A stretch of DNA of 64,000 bases. Source: Erwinia pyri. GTDB lineage: Bacteria > Pseudomonadota > Gammaproteobacteria > Enterobacterales > Enterobacteriaceae. The translations under genes and the position numbers were made by a program. The notes under the pieces were generated by a model that was given only the letters and a program-made list of their open reading frames with translations, searched no databases and was not told the DNA's origin. The stretch lies in the NCBI RefSeq assembly GCF_030758455.1, contig NZ_CP132353.1:1302001-1366000 (forward strand). Reading direction: 5' to 3'. Shown here one piece after another: positions 17,839 to 27,575 of the stretch; position 1 is the stretch's first letter; each line of letters begins with the position of its first letter.

Positions 17839-17858
17839 AGGGTCGGGATACCGGCCCT
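17839..17858. terminator. Hairpin between convergent glk and ypdB
   Basis: AGGGTCGG-GATA-CCGGCCCT forms a stable stem (one G:T pair) 12 bp after the glk stop and 12 bp from the ypdB stop. It lacks a long T-run, so termination is likely but not certain. Confidence 0.6.
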
Positions 17859-17869
17859 CTCTCTCTCTG

Positions 17870-18601
17870 CTACAGCCTCATCAACTGGCGAAACTCTTTT
17901 ACTTTGCTGCGGCTCACCGGCACCTGAAACTCCAGATCCCGCAACTTCAGCATATAAGTGTTATTGAACCAGGGCTCAATTTCACGGATTTTATTGAGGT
18001 TAACGCAGTAAGAGCGATGGCAGCGGAAAAACTGCTCTTCCGGCAGGCGGCCACAGAATTCAGTGATGTTAACTGACATCACGTACTCTTCGCGCCGGGT
18101 GTAGACAAACGTCATCTTCTCGTGCGCTTCTACGTAGTAAATATCATTGATATCGGTGACGATGATCCGTTCATCTTTCACCAGATTTACGCTGTGCACG
18201 CCGTGACGGACGGCCTCCTGATTTCCTTGCTGAGAAGCCTGTTGTAAGGTGTTTTCCACCTTACGCAGCATGGTGATGATGCGCATCTCGTGGTAGGGCT
18301 TCAGGATGTAGTCAAATGCCTCCAGCTCAAAGGCATCCACGGCATGCTCCTTGTAGGCGGTGATAAACACGATAAGCGGTTTTTGCGCAAACTTACTGAT
18401 GTTTTGCGCCAGCAGCATGCCGTCCAGCGAGGGAATATTGATATCAAGAAATATCACATCCACCTGATGCGTTTGCAGGTATTTCAGCACATCCAGACCA
18501 TCATCAAAGGTGGCCTCGATGGTCAGCTGGCTGTGTTGCCGAATCAGCCAGCTAAGCTCCTGCTGCGCCAGAAATTCATCTTCAACAATTATCGCTTTCA
18601 C
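17870..18601 (-). CDS. ypdB: Response regulator YpdB (LytTR family)
   Basis: This 243-residue protein has an N-terminal receiver domain with phospho-acceptor Asp53 (VIFLDINIPSLDG) and a C-terminal LytTR DNA-binding domain from about residue 130 (YYVEAHEKMTFVYT, CHRSYCVNLNKI). In E. coli YpdB answers the kinase YpdA, which senses extracellular pyruvate, and activates yhjX by binding a direct repeat. A yhjX homologue with such a repeat lies 9 kb away in this window. It is 23 bp downstream of ypdA and co-transcribed. Confidence 0.96.
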   Translation of the reverse strand: MKAIIVEDEFLAQQELSWLIRQHSQLTIEATFDDGLDVLKYLQTHQVDVIFLDINIPSLDGMLLAQNISKFAQKPLIVFITAYKEHAVDAFELEAFDYILKPYHEMRIITMLRKVENTLQQASQQGNQEAVRHGVHSVNLVKDERIIVTDINDIYYVEAHEKMTFVYTRREEYVMSVNITEFCGRLPEEQFFRCHRSYCVNLNKIREIEPWFNNTYMLKLRDLEFQVPVSRSKVKEFRQLMRL

Positions 18602-18624
18602 ATCATTTTCCCGAAGTTAACAGA

Positions 18625-20325
18625 CTACCAGGCCCTTACGCCTTCGTTGGCGGGCAGTACCGTACCATTTTTGCTGATATAAAAAGCGATTTCCGTACCG
18701 GGATTACGGCGGTGAATATGCAGCCCTTCGCCATAGAGCAGCTTTACGCGGTGATGTACGTTAAGCAGGCCAATTTTGTTGCCCGGCATCTCATTACGCT
18801 CAACCCGCGCCACTACCTCTTCGCTGATACCGTTGCCGGTATCACGCACCGAAATTCTGATCCTGTCGCCCTGATCTTTCAGGCTGAGCGTGACCACCCC
18901 TTTTCCGCGGCAGGGATGGATACCGTGCACAATGGCATTCTCTACCAGCGGCTGGATCAGCAGGCTGGGCAGCGAGCAGTTCACCTCTTCATCAATGTCA
19001 TAAATCACCGTCAGCTTGTCACCAAAGCGGGCCTGCTCAATGGCGATATAATCCTTGATTTGATAGAGCTCTTTCTTGATATCGATAATCTCATCATCAT
19101 TCAGCTCCAGGTTGTAACGCAGATAACGCGACAGGTTGGTGATGAGCTGCCGGGCGGTGTCCGGATTGATGCGGATTGAGGAGGAGATTGCGTTCAGCGC
19201 ATTAAACAGGAAGTGGGGATTGATCTTGCTCTGCAAGGCGCGCAGTTCCGCTTTGTTCGCCATCTCCCGCAGCTGTTCCGCCCGCGAGACTTCAAGCTGG
19301 GTGGAGATAATCTGCGACAGACCCACCGCCATCTCTTTCAGCGACCAGGTGATGCGGTGCGCATGGCGGTAATAAATTTTAAGCGTGCCGGTGACTTCCC
19401 CTTTTTCCCACAGCGGGATCACAATCATCGAGTGAATCTCTGGCGTCCGGTGCGCCTCATCGTTATTTTTAATGATGATTTCGCCGTTGGCGATAGCGCT
19501 GGCGGTAGTAGGGCTTATCTCATCATCGCCGTCGTGGTAATTCGCTTCGCCCACGCCCACATAGGCCAGGATTTGATGCTTGTTGGTAATGGCAACGGCA
19601 TCAGCATTAATATCGCTGCGAATGATGTCACACACCTGGCGCAGGGAGTGGCTGTTTACCTGCCTGAAGAGCGGCAGCGTTTTGTTGGCGATTTCCAGCG
19701 CCAGTTTCGCCTGCCGGGCGGCAATGGCCTCTTTTTCACCCTCAACGCTCTGGATAAGCAGCACAATTAAGCCGATGCTGACCGCGCCCAGGATCATCGG
19801 TACGGCTATCTCAGAGACAATCTCTATGCCAAGCGTGGTCGGGCTGGCCCAGAGAACAATCAGGATCATGGTCAGCGATTCACACAGCATCCCGCCAATA
19901 ATCCCCATGCTCCAGCGCTTCTCTTTTATCACCTTAAGGTTGATATAGCCGGAGACGACGCCGGCAATAATGCTGGTGATCAGACAGGGGACGGAGGTGA
20001 CGCCGTGAATATCGATCAGGAAGCGATGCAGACCCGCGATGACGCCGGTAATAATGCCGACCCAGGGGCCAAACAGGATGCCGCCAGACATAATGGCAAT
20101 GGTACGCACGTTAACCAGCGAACCGTCAACGTTGATGCCGCTCCAGGTGCCGAACAGGGCGAACAGGGAAAAGATCGCCGTGACCGCAATCAGCTCCTGC
20201 CGGGAGTGTTCATCTTTTTGCAGCAACTGACGAAAATGGCGGGTGCGCGTCATAAAGAACAGACAGATAAGCATTAGCGCGGCGCGGTCCAGCACGGCAA
20301 GCAGCATGTCAAACATTGAGTGCAC
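18625..20325 (-). CDS. ypdA: Sensor histidine kinase YpdA (LytS type)
   Basis: This 566-residue inner-membrane kinase matches E. coli YpdA almost throughout. It has about six N-terminal membrane helices (5TM-5TMR_LYT domain), a GAF domain around 220-350, and a LytS-type kinase core with phospho-accepting His371 in [12 protein letters not shown]. The HATPase domain shows [10 protein letters not shown] and RDTGNGI. It senses pyruvate in E. coli and phosphorylates YpdB. The start at 20325 ([18 protein letters not shown]) aligns with the E. coli protein. Confidence 0.96.
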   Translation of the reverse strand: MHSMFDMLLAVLDRAALMLICLFFMTRTRHFRQLLQKDEHSRQELIAVTAIFSLFALFGTWSGINVDGSLVNVRTIAIMSGGILFGPWVGIITGVIAGLHRFLIDIHGVTSVPCLITSIIAGVVSGYINLKVIKEKRWSMGIIGGMLCESLTMILIVLWASPTTLGIEIVSEIAVPMILGAVSIGLIVLLIQSVEGEKEAIAARQAKLALEIANKTLPLFRQVNSHSLRQVCDIIRSDINADAVAITNKHQILAYVGVGEANYHDGDDEISPTTASAIANGEIIIKNNDEAHRTPEIHSMIVIPLWEKGEVTGTLKIYYRHAHRITWSLKEMAVGLSQIISTQLEVSRAEQLREMANKAELRALQSKINPHFLFNALNAISSSIRINPDTARQLITNLSRYLRYNLELNDDEIIDIKKELYQIKDYIAIEQARFGDKLTVIYDIDEEVNCSLPSLLIQPLVENAIVHGIHPCRGKGVVTLSLKDQGDRIRISVRDTGNGISEEVVARVERNEMPGNKIGLLNVHHRVKLLYGEGLHIHRRNPGTEIAFYISKNGTVLPANEGVRAW

Positions 20326-20447
20326 GGGCGCCTCAGCAAAAGGAAAGAGAGAAGGTTATGATAAGGAAAGCGGGCAGGATGTGCCAGGCATCGACATAAC
20401 GATTTGCCGTGGCTTTAGCTCAGATCAACTCTTTTATGGAGAACGTT

Positions 20448-20975
20448 ATGCAACTCATCACTGAGCGGCTGCAGTTAAAGAACCTGCAGGCGGAGGACTG
20501 GCAACTTTTTTACCGGGTTCATACCGACAAGAGCAGCATGGAGTACATCAGCGCTGTGCCGCAGATGGCTGATATACGCCAGCGCTTCAATGACCGCCTG
20601 GCACCCTGGCAGGTCACCAGTTTCCATATGCTCTGCCTGGTGGTGAGGCTGAAAAGCAGCGGTGAGGCGGTGGGGCTGATTGGCACCAATGCCGAGTGGG
20701 CGCCCTACCGGCAGGCGGAAGTGGGCTACTCATTTCTCAGCGAGCATTGCGGCAAAGGATACGGCAGCGAGGCACTGGGTGCGCTGACAGATTACCTGTT
20801 TGATCACTGCGAGTTTCACAAAATCAAAGCGCAGGTGGTGGAGGGCAACTGGCCGTCGCGCCGCGTGCTGGAAAAGAACGGCTTTCAGCTTGAGGGGACG
20901 CTTCGGGATAATTATCTGCTGAGAGGTGAATGGGTGAATGATTGGGTCTTTGGGCGACTGAAAAACGACGTTTAA
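20448..20975 (+). CDS. GNAT-family N-acetyltransferase
   Basis: This 175-residue protein has the RimJ/RimL-like GNAT fold: an N-terminal TERLQLKNLQAEDW strand, the acetyl-CoA loop in SEHCGKGYGSEALGALTDY, and a C-terminal NWPSRRVLEKNGFQLEGTLRD typical of protein or small-amine acetyltransferases. The ATG at 20448 has GGAGA seven bases upstream and is preferred to in-frame starts at 20409 and 20436. It is divergent from ypdA and is not in the E. coli order. The substrate cannot be predicted. Confidence 0.85.
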   Translation: MQLITERLQLKNLQAEDWQLFYRVHTDKSSMEYISAVPQMADIRQRFNDRLAPWQVTSFHMLCLVVRLKSSGEAVGLIGTNAEWAPYRQAEVGYSFLSEHCGKGYGSEALGALTDYLFDHCEFHKIKAQVVEGNWPSRRVLEKNGFQLEGTLRDNYLLRGEWVNDWVFGRLKNDV

Positions 20976-21033
20976 AACTATTTTATCTCGCCCTATCGAC
21001 AGGGCCGCAGCCTCTACGCTATGTTCAATGTTC

Positions 21034-21048
21034 GACCAGTTTCTGGTC
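21034..21048 (+). other. Hairpin in the alaC leader
   Basis: GACCAG-TTT-CTGGTC lies 46 bp upstream of the alaC start, followed by a second GC-rich palindrome (CGGACGGTCCG near 21058). Neither has a T-run. They may fold in the 5' untranslated region of alaC. Confidence 0.4.
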
Positions 21049-21094
21049 AGCGTCGCTCGGACGGTCCGGGCGCTAACGTAAATCAGAGGATCCT

Positions 21095-22330
21095 ATGGCT
21101 GACAACAGCTCTGCACGCCGTTTTTCCCGCATTGAACGTCTTCCCCCTTACGTATTTAATATTACGGCCGAACTGAAGATGGCCGCACGCCGCCGTGGTG
21201 AAGACATTATCGACTTCAGCATGGGTAACCCGGATGGCCCAACGCCGCCGCACATTGTGGAAAAACTCTGTGCCGTAGCGCAGCGGGATGATACGCACGG
21301 CTACTCCACATCACGCGGTATTCCTCGTCTGCGTCGGGCAATTTCACGCTGGTATGCCGACCGCTATCAGGTCGAGATCGATCCCGAATCTGAAGCTATT
21401 GTCACTATCGGTTCGAAAGAGGGTCTGGCGCACCTGATGCTGGCCACGCTTGATCATGGCGATACGGTGCTGGTGCCCAATCCCAGCTACCCGATCCATA
21501 TCTATGGCGCGGTAATTGCCGGCGCGCAGGTTCGCTCTGTGCCGCTGGTGGCGGGAGTGGATTTCTTCAACGAGCTGGAGCGCGCCATCCGGGAAAGCTA
21601 TCCAAAGCCCAAAATGATGATCCTGGGCTTCCCCTCAAACCCAACCGCGCAGTGCGTGGAGCTCGATTTCTTTGAACGCGTGATTGCGCTGGCCAAACAG
21701 TACAATGTGCTGGTGATCCACGATTTAGCCTATGCGGATATCGTTTACGACGGCTGGAAAGCGCCGTCGATTATGGAAGTACCGGGCGCGCGTGATGTGG
21801 CCGTAGAGTTCTTTACCCTGTCGAAAAGCTACAATATGGCGGGCTGGCGCATCGGCTTTATGGTCGGTAACAAGGATCTGGTGGCCGCGCTCGCACGTAT
21901 CAAAAGCTATCACGATTACGGCACCTTCACGCCATTGCAGGTAGCAGCCATTGCTGCCCTGGAAGGGGATCAGCAGTGCGTGAAAGAGATTGCAGAGCAG
22001 TACAAGCGCCGCCGCGACGTGCTGGTGAAAGGGCTGCATGAAGCGGGATGGATGGTGGAAATCCCGAAAGCCTCTATGTACGTCTGGGCGAAAATTCCCG
22101 ACCATTATGCCCATATGGGATCGCTGGAGTTCGCCAAGCACATGCTGCAGGAAGCGAAAGTATGCGTCTCGCCAGGCATCGGTTTTGGCGATTATGGCGA
22201 CACGCATGTCCGCTTCGCCCTGATTGAAAACAGCGACCGCATCCGTCAGGCGGTAAGGGGTATTAAGTCGATGTTCCGTGCGGATGGGATTTTACCGGGG
22301 ACGGTGAAACTCAACGAAGAAGAGGTTTAA
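21095..22330 (+). CDS. alaC: Glutamate-pyruvate aminotransferase AlaC
   Basis: AlaC makes L-alanine from pyruvate and glutamate using pyridoxal phosphate. The 411-residue protein is close to E. coli AlaC (412). The fold-type I core is clear: [37 protein letters not shown], and the cofactor lysine Lys244 in [20 protein letters not shown] precedes the ATG. As in E. coli it lies beside ypdAB, and the tiny gene ypdK follows on the opposite strand. Confidence 0.96.
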   Translation: MADNSSARRFSRIERLPPYVFNITAELKMAARRRGEDIIDFSMGNPDGPTPPHIVEKLCAVAQRDDTHGYSTSRGIPRLRRAISRWYADRYQVEIDPESEAIVTIGSKEGLAHLMLATLDHGDTVLVPNPSYPIHIYGAVIAGAQVRSVPLVAGVDFFNELERAIRESYPKPKMMILGFPSNPTAQCVELDFFERVIALAKQYNVLVIHDLAYADIVYDGWKAPSIMEVPGARDVAVEFFTLSKSYNMAGWRIGFMVGNKDLVAALARIKSYHDYGTFTPLQVAAIAALEGDQQCVKEIAEQYKRRRDVLVKGLHEAGWMVEIPKASMYVWAKIPDHYAHMGSLEFAKHMLQEAKVCVSPGIGFGDYGDTHVRFALIENSDRIRQAVRGIKSMFRADGILPGTVKLNEEEV

Positions 22331-22337
22331 AGAGTGG

Positions 22338-22360
22338 GGGCAGGCCGGAAGGCCTGACCC
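22338..22360 (+). terminator. Stem-loop after alaC
   Basis: CAGGCC-GGAA-GGCCTG with outer GGG/CCC pairs starts eight bases after the alaC stop. There is no U-tract, so it is possibly a weak terminator or an mRNA-stabilising hairpin. Confidence 0.5.
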
Positions 22361-22380
22361 GCTGAAGGCGTCCTGAAGGG

Positions 22381-22452
22381 TTACAGCATCAGATAGAAGG
22401 TGCCAATCCAGATGACCATAATAAAAGATATTCCCATCAAAGCATATTTCAC
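22381..22452 (-). CDS. ypdK: Tiny membrane protein YpdK
   Basis: The frame encodes 23 residues, MKYALMGISFIMVIWIGTFYLML, starting at GTG with GAGGAG nine bases upstream. It aligns nearly residue for residue with the 23-residue E. coli membrane protein YpdK, which also lies by alaC. It is a single transmembrane helix. Its function is unknown. Confidence 0.85.
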   Translation of the reverse strand: MKYALMGISFIMVIWIGTFYLML

Positions 22453-22635
22453 CAGGCAACTCCTCTGAACGCCTGAGACTGGGTCAACCCCAGGCTTTTT
22501 CGCGAACTTTTCGATGCAGCACTCGCTAACGGCAGGCCGCATCGGGTAACCATGAACCGCTCATGGCAGGATCGTCAGCTAATCTACCTGCTCTCTGGCG
22601 CAAAATAAAGTCGATTATGCTGAGCATCGTCCGGC

Positions 22636-23664
22636 TTATGGCGTCTCGATCTCGGGCACCACGGACATGCCGACCCTTAAGCGCGCGCTCTCTGGCTGAC
22701 CAGGTTCCAGCACAATTTTGACCGGTAAACGCTGCACCACTTTGGTGTAATTTCCCGTTGCGTTGTCGGCGGTAATGGCGGCGAAAGTAGAACCTGTCGC
22801 TGGCGCAATACTGTCAACATGGCCGCGAAGCGTCACGCCGGGTAAAGCATCGACTTTGACAGAGACGCCCTGGCCTGGCTGCACGTGCGCCAGCTGCGTT
22901 TCAAGAAAATTAGCGACCACATAGGTTTGCTGCAAAGGAACTACCGCCAGCAGGCGCGTGCCGGCGGCCACCCATGCGCCCTGGCGAACGGAACGCTGTC
23001 CCACTGAACCCGCAATCGGCGCGGTAATAGTGGTGTAGGAGAGATTAAGACGGGCCTGATCGACGTTGGCTGTTGAAGCGGCGATATCTGCCTTAGCCTG
23101 TTTGAGGCTCGCCTGCAGGATCCCTGTCTCTTTACGCGCCGCGAGCGCCGCGGCCTGGCTCTGGCGGAGCTGAGCGGCGGCTTCACGCATAGAGGCGTTG
23201 GTCTTTTGCTGCTCATCGGCTGTAGCGGTGCCGGTTTTCAACAGGCGGCGATAGCGTTCAGCATTCTGTCCGGCATAGCTCAGCGTCGCTTCGCTGGCGC
23301 TGACGGCAGCATCGGTTTGCGCAATAGTAGCCTGCTGCTGCTCCAGCTGCGCTTCAATGCTGCTGAGTTTTGCCTGGCTCACCTGAAGGTTAGCCTCGGC
23401 CGTTTCCAGCGCTACCCGGTAATCACGGTCATCAATAGTAGCCAGCGTTTCGCCTGCCTTTACCGACTGGTTGTCACTGACGTTGACCGTGCGGATATAG
23501 CCGGAAACTTTTGGGGCGACCAGCGTATAGTCCGCGGTGACCACGGCATCATCAGTGCGGGCGTGATGGCGGCTCATGGCCGACCAGACGAAAAAGGCCA
23601 TCCCCAGCAGGATGAGTAACAGGAGAAGTAACAACAACGTTCTTTTTGCAGGTGTGAAGCTCAT
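22636..23664 (-). CDS. EmrA/HlyD-type membrane fusion protein
   Basis: This 342-residue periplasmic adaptor has an N-terminal anchor (LLLLLLLLILLGMAFFVW), a lipoyl-like half motif VAPKVSGYIRTVNVSDNQ, a long alpha-helical hairpin rich in Ala and Gln (about 80-190), and a barrel segment ITAPIAGSVGQRSVRQGAWV. With the adjoining 14-TM transporter it would form an EmrAB-type tripartite drug efflux pump. It is downstream of the transporter gene with a 16-bp gap and shares its operon. The start at 23664 is preferred to the longer frame. The substrate is unknown. Confidence 0.9.
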   Translation of the reverse strand: MSFTPAKRTLLLLLLLLILLGMAFFVWSAMSRHHARTDDAVVTADYTLVAPKVSGYIRTVNVSDNQSVKAGETLATIDDRDYRVALETAEANLQVSQAKLSSIEAQLEQQQATIAQTDAAVSASEATLSYAGQNAERYRRLLKTGTATADEQQKTNASMREAAAQLRQSQAAALAARKETGILQASLKQAKADIAASTANVDQARLNLSYTTITAPIAGSVGQRSVRQGAWVAAGTRLLAVVPLQQTYVVANFLETQLAHVQPGQGVSVKVDALPGVTLRGHVDSIAPATGSTFAAITADNATGNYTKVVQRLPVKIVLEPGQPESARLRVGMSVVPEIETP

Positions 23665-23680
23665 ATTATTATCTCGTAGA

Positions 23681-25270
23681 TTAGGCCTGGCGTTGAACAA
23701 GGGTTTGCGGTGGCCAGACGCGTTTTGGCAGCCACGCCGTTAACAGGATCATCAGCAGGGCAAAACCGATAATAAGCAAATAGGCATCGCTGATGCTTAG
23801 GATCACCGCCTGGTGCTTTAGCAGCGTGGCGAAGTGGCCGAGGTTTTCCGTTGAGCTGGCGCTGCCATCCGGCAGCAGGGGCGTCAGGCTGCTGGCACTG
23901 GCCGCGCTATCCGCTGTCATCAGCCAGGGGCGATTACCCAGGTTATCTGTCAGCGTATGCGAATGAAACTTTTCACGATGAGTGAGAAAGTTTTCCACCA
24001 GACAGCTGGCGGCCACGCTGGAAAAACCCCTTACGGTATTGAACATGGCGGAAGCAAAAGGCCCCTCCGGCGGCTGAACAACGCTGGTGGCGCTCATCAG
24101 TACCGGCAAGATCATCATCGGCTGCGCAAAAGCCTGTAATAACTGGATCAGCCAGAAATTTTGCCTGGCCCACTCACCGGTCAGCTGCATGCCCAGCAGG
24201 CACGACAGAGAGAGCAGGCCGGCACCGGCCGTCAGCATCCAGCGGCAGTCAACCCAACGCATATTCAGGATCGCAGCCATCAGCGGAGCGATAATCAGCT
24301 GAGGCAGGCCAATCGTCAGCGCCAGCGGCGCAAACTGCACGGTACGAAAGCCTTCCACCTGGCCAAAATAGGCGGAGGGCAGGGCAGAGCCGGAGAGGCC
24401 TACTATCAGCACCCCCGCCAGCACCAGCAGACCGTGAGTCAGGTTTCTGCGCGCCAGCATCTGTAATTTGAACAGCGGCAGCGGGTGAAACCACTCATTG
24501 ATCAGGAACACAATCAGCAGCGCAAAGGAGCTCAGCAGCATGCCGGTAATCAGCGGTGAAGCCAGCCAGTCCAGACGTTCGCCCTGGCTCAGCGCCAGGA
24601 TCAGTAGCGCAATACCGCTGCAGCCGGTCAGCATGCCAAACAGGTCAATCTGTTTAAAACGTTCAAAACGCGTCGGATCCTGCGGAATGCCCAAGCCGAT
24701 CAGCAGGTTGGCGATCATGATCAGCGGCACCACCTGCCAGAAAACAAACTGCCAGCCAACGGAATCGGTCCAGAAAGCGGCCAGCGAAGCGGCAACGTTC
24801 GGCCCAAACGTCGCGGTGAGTGCGTAAGCCGCCAGACCGTAGAGCTTGATGCCCGGCGGCAGAAAACGCAGGGCGACGGTCATCAGCATCGGCGGCAGCG
24901 CGCCGCCGAAAATGCCCTGCACAACCCGGAGCGCAATAAAGAGCGAGGGCGTGGGTGCCATAGGTTGCAGTACGCCCACTATGGCAAATCCGGAGGCCAT
25001 CACCAGCGTGAAACGACGAAGCGAAAACGTCACTGCAAACCAGGGCGCTATCATCATGGCCGCCACTTCAGCAGCCTGGTAAACCGAGGTGATCCAGCTC
25101 GCGCTGTCAAAGTCGAACCCCATAGCGGCTCTGACATCAGCAAGAGCCAGGTCCGTTACCCGATCATTCAGTCCCGAGGTCAGCGCGGCGATCAGCACAC
25201 CCACCAGCCCCAGCGCGAGGCGCAGGGTAAACGGGTGGGGAGCGGGGGGCGCTGCCGGTTGAGCTGTCAT
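23681..25270 (-). CDS. MFS multidrug transporter, DHA2/EmrB type
   Basis: This 529-residue inner-membrane antiporter has about 14 hydrophobic helices. It carries the DHA2-like motif GLNDRVTDLALADVRAAMG, in which this subgroup differs from classic EmrB, and RVVQGIFGGALPPML. It pairs with the adjacent adaptor to expel toxic compounds. The ATG at 25270 has GGAG upstream; the open frame extends to 25321 without support. An IclR regulator is divergent across a 167-bp gap containing a repeated operator-like sequence. Confidence 0.9.
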   Translation of the reverse strand: MTAQPAAPPAPHPFTLRLALGLVGVLIAALTSGLNDRVTDLALADVRAAMGFDFDSASWITSVYQAAEVAAMMIAPWFAVTFSLRRFTLVMASGFAIVGVLQPMAPTPSLFIALRVVQGIFGGALPPMLMTVALRFLPPGIKLYGLAAYALTATFGPNVAASLAAFWTDSVGWQFVFWQVVPLIMIANLLIGLGIPQDPTRFERFKQIDLFGMLTGCSGIALLILALSQGERLDWLASPLITGMLLSSFALLIVFLINEWFHPLPLFKLQMLARRNLTHGLLVLAGVLIVGLSGSALPSAYFGQVEGFRTVQFAPLALTIGLPQLIIAPLMAAILNMRWVDCRWMLTAGAGLLSLSCLLGMQLTGEWARQNFWLIQLLQAFAQPMMILPVLMSATSVVQPPEGPFASAMFNTVRGFSSVAASCLVENFLTHREKFHSHTLTDNLGNRPWLMTADSAASASSLTPLLPDGSASSTENLGHFATLLKHQAVILSISDAYLLIIGFALLMILLTAWLPKRVWPPQTLVQRQA

Positions 25271-25310
25271 AGCGGAAACTCCGTTGGCAAAAATAAAAAT
25301 TATCGGTGCA

Positions 25311-25379
25311 CTGTATTGCATTGTGATATATTCGCCCGCGATATTACATGGCGATTAGCTGTATTGCAATGTGATACAG
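25311..25379. promoter_or_regulatory. Repeated operator-like elements between efflux operon and IclR gene
   Basis: CTGTATTGCATTGTGATAT at 25311-25329 recurs as CTGTATTGCAATGTGATAC at 25359-25377, exactly 48 bp away. The second copy is an imperfect palindrome bounded by CTGTAT and ATACAG. Sites of this kind in a divergent IclR-regulated promoter region are likely binding sites for the neighbouring regulator (inference). Confidence 0.6.
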
Positions 25380-25437
25380 CCTGCCCGCAGCCTGAAAGAG
25401 TGCTAAAGTATTCGCATCAAGCAAGGAGCTGAACCCT

Positions 25438-26220
25438 ATGTCTGACCCTACTGTACTGCGTGAAGATGAACGAACTGGTGGAATCCAGGTGATCTCACGC
25501 GCGGCTAAAATATTAAATGCACTGGGCGACAGCCCAAACGGCATGAGCCTGGGTGAAATAGCACTGGCTGTTGATCTCCCCCGATCCACCGTACAGCGCA
25601 TCGTGGCGGCACTGGACTCCGTACAGTTAGTCCGCAGTCCCGGCGCGGGAGGCGTACGGCTTGGCCCCGCTTTGCTGCGTCTGATCGCTACGGTGCATAC
25701 AGATGTCGTGGCTATCGCTCAGCCCTGGCTGCAGGCGCTGTGCGATGCAACCGGAGAGACGGTATCGCTGGCCCGCGCCAGCGGCCTGCAACTGGCCATC
25801 GTGCACTACGTCGTGGCGGACCGTGAACTCAGGGTGGTGCCTCGTATCGGGTTAAACCTCCCGCTCTACAGCACCTCAGGCGGCAAGGCTTTGCTGGCGC
25901 TGGACAGTGATGAAGAGGCACGCGCACTGGTTGGGGATGCTTACGAAGCAATGACCGATCTGACTGTTAAGGCATTTCCTGAACTTCTTGAGCGGCTGAA
26001 GGAGATCCGCCGCACCGGGCTTTCCTACGATCGGGGTGAAACGCTGGAAGGAATCTCCACGATGGCGGTGGCGATTGATACCATTCTCGGACGCTTTTCT
26101 ATCAGCCTGCTGGTTCCCTCTACCCGTTTTCAAAAGCATGAGGCGCTTTTCCGTGAAGAGATCCTGAAATGCAAAGAGGCGCTGGTAGACGAGATAGGCA
26201 AAGCGGCCTTACGTGATTAA
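25438..26220 (+). CDS. IclR-family transcriptional regulator
   Basis: This 260-residue protein has an N-terminal winged helix (about 20-80; SLGEIALAVDLPRSTVQRIVAAL) and a C-terminal IclR effector domain (LPLYSTSGGKALLA, GLSYDRGETLEGISTMAV). IclR proteins respond to small aromatic or organic acids. AAGGAG precedes the ATG. It is divergent from the efflux pair and followed 13 bp later by a UspA-type gene, probably co-transcribed. The likely target is the efflux operon (inference from context and the repeated operator). Confidence 0.9.
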   Translation: MSDPTVLREDERTGGIQVISRAAKILNALGDSPNGMSLGEIALAVDLPRSTVQRIVAALDSVQLVRSPGAGGVRLGPALLRLIATVHTDVVAIAQPWLQALCDATGETVSLARASGLQLAIVHYVVADRELRVVPRIGLNLPLYSTSGGKALLALDSDEEARALVGDAYEAMTDLTVKAFPELLERLKEIRRTGLSYDRGETLEGISTMAVAIDTILGRFSISLLVPSTRFQKHEALFREEILKCKEALVDEIGKAALRD

Positions 26221-26233
26221 CTGAGAGGGACAG

Positions 26234-26686
26234 ATGAAAACACTTTTAGTCGCTGTTGATAACTCTGCCATTGCGCGCAAAGTAGTAGCGTTGGCATCAG
26301 AGCAGGCGCTTGCGCTGGACGCCAGCGTTGTGGTGCTGTGCTGTGTTGACGCCAGCTATGCCGCTACCGCCGGAACTTACACCATTGAAGCTGGAGAGGA
26401 TCCGGGTGATTTCGGCTACGCGCTGGATGAGCAAAATACGGCAGAAGGTGCCGTACGCCAGGCGCTGGCCGAGCTTCAGCGGGCCGGTATTCGCGCGACC
26501 GGGCGGGTAGTGGCTGGCGAATCAGCGGAAACCATTGTGAAACAGGCTAACGACCTTAACGCCACGATGATTATTATGGGACGGCGCCATCTCTCCTCTT
26601 TTAACCGGTTGCTGAAAGGATCGGTCAGTGCGGCGGTGATTGAACGAGCCAGCTGTCCGGTGCTGGTTGATGTTCGGGTTGATTAA
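26234..26686 (+). CDS. Universal stress protein, UspA family
   Basis: This single-domain 150-residue protein begins KTLLVAVDNSAIARKVV and ends with the nucleotide-binding loop MGRRHLSSFNRLLKGSVSAAVI, matching the G-x2-G-x9-G(S/T) pattern loosely. It is likely an ATP-binding UspF/UspA-like stress protein of the cytoplasm. GAGGG precedes the ATG and it probably shares the IclR transcript. Its role here is unknown. Confidence 0.88.
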   Translation: MKTLLVAVDNSAIARKVVALASEQALALDASVVVLCCVDASYAATAGTYTIEAGEDPGDFGYALDEQNTAEGAVRQALAELQRAGIRATGRVVAGESAETIVKQANDLNATMIIMGRRHLSSFNRLLKGSVSAAVIERASCPVLVDVRVD

Positions 26687-26738
26687 CGCTGAACGGCGGG
26701 CCGTTTAAGACGGCCCTGTAAATAAAGGTTTGCTTTTC

Positions 26739-27545
26739 ATGTCCTACGCTACGCTTATCTCCCTCACAGGCGGCCTTGCGGTCGTGCTGCTTTTTACCTG
26801 GTTGCATAAAAGCGGCAAAATCAGCAAAACGCTGGCTATCTTGCTGAGCTTTTTACTGCTCTTCATCGGCAACTTTTATTACTTCGGCATGGTGTTACCA
26901 CAGCAGCAGCGTGACGAGCGCCTGGCGGCGGCGGAACAGCGCCTGGCCTCTTTACCGGTCTATCGCACCATCAGGACGCAGCAGCCGGGACTCTATCAGA
27001 AGCTGGATCGTGAGTTCATTCACGCCCTGCAGGAGGGCAACAGCGAAAAGCAGGCGCTGGAGCGACTGCGCCCCTGGCTTGCCGATCTGCTGAATCAGCG
27101 CATCAGCTATGCCAGCAACGCGCAGCTTTATGACTATATGAGCGTGGCGCTGGAAGAGATGAAGATCATCAGGCAGAAAAATGCTGAGCTCTGCTTTAAA
27201 TATCTTTTCCCACAGGTGGAGGGGGGCGTTAATACGGCAGACATTTTGCCCCAGCCACTGATCGATAAAGAGATGGCCGTGCTGGATAGCTTTTTGTTGA
27301 ACAGCCACGGCGCAGAGCAGCCGGTAGATGCGGCCAGCGGCCGGGCCGAACTGCAGGTTATTGTACGATCGCTGTATGCCAAATGGGGAACCGCCCTGCA
27401 GACGCTGAATGCCCCGGCAGAGGCGGGCGTGGATAAAGCGAAGCTTTGTGATATGACCATCGACCTTTATCAATCTGTGCTGGCACTTCCGGTCAATCAC
27501 TCTGGCGAAGTGTTACGTATAATTCTTGACGGTAACGCGAAATAA
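26739..27545 (+). CDS. Membrane-anchored protein of unknown function
   Basis: This 268-residue protein is not recognised. It has two N-terminal hydrophobic helices (about 5-20 and 32-53), followed by a long soluble, mostly helical region with a basic/acidic stretch QQQRDERLAAAEQRLA. The remainder is probably periplasmic or cytoplasmic depending on topology. AAGG lies upstream of the ATG at 26739. It starts 52 bp after the UspA-like gene and may be in the same transcript. Confidence 0.75.
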   Translation: MSYATLISLTGGLAVVLLFTWLHKSGKISKTLAILLSFLLLFIGNFYYFGMVLPQQQRDERLAAAEQRLASLPVYRTIRTQQPGLYQKLDREFIHALQEGNSEKQALERLRPWLADLLNQRISYASNAQLYDYMSVALEEMKIIRQKNAELCFKYLFPQVEGGVNTADILPQPLIDKEMAVLDSFLLNSHGAEQPVDAASGRAELQVIVRSLYAKWGTALQTLNAPAEAGVDKAKLCDMTIDLYQSVLALPVNHSGEVLRIILDGNAK

Positions 27546-27549
27546 GCGC

Positions 27550-27575
27550 AAAAAAAAGCCCGCTCGCCGCGGGCA
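27550..27575 (-). terminator. Minus-strand terminator without an obvious gene
   Basis: On the minus strand GCCCGC-GGCGA-GCGGGC is followed by eight T, a textbook intrinsic terminator. No minus-strand gene ends here. The stem could also stop plus-strand transcripts weakly, but no T-run follows in that direction. Confidence 0.7.
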
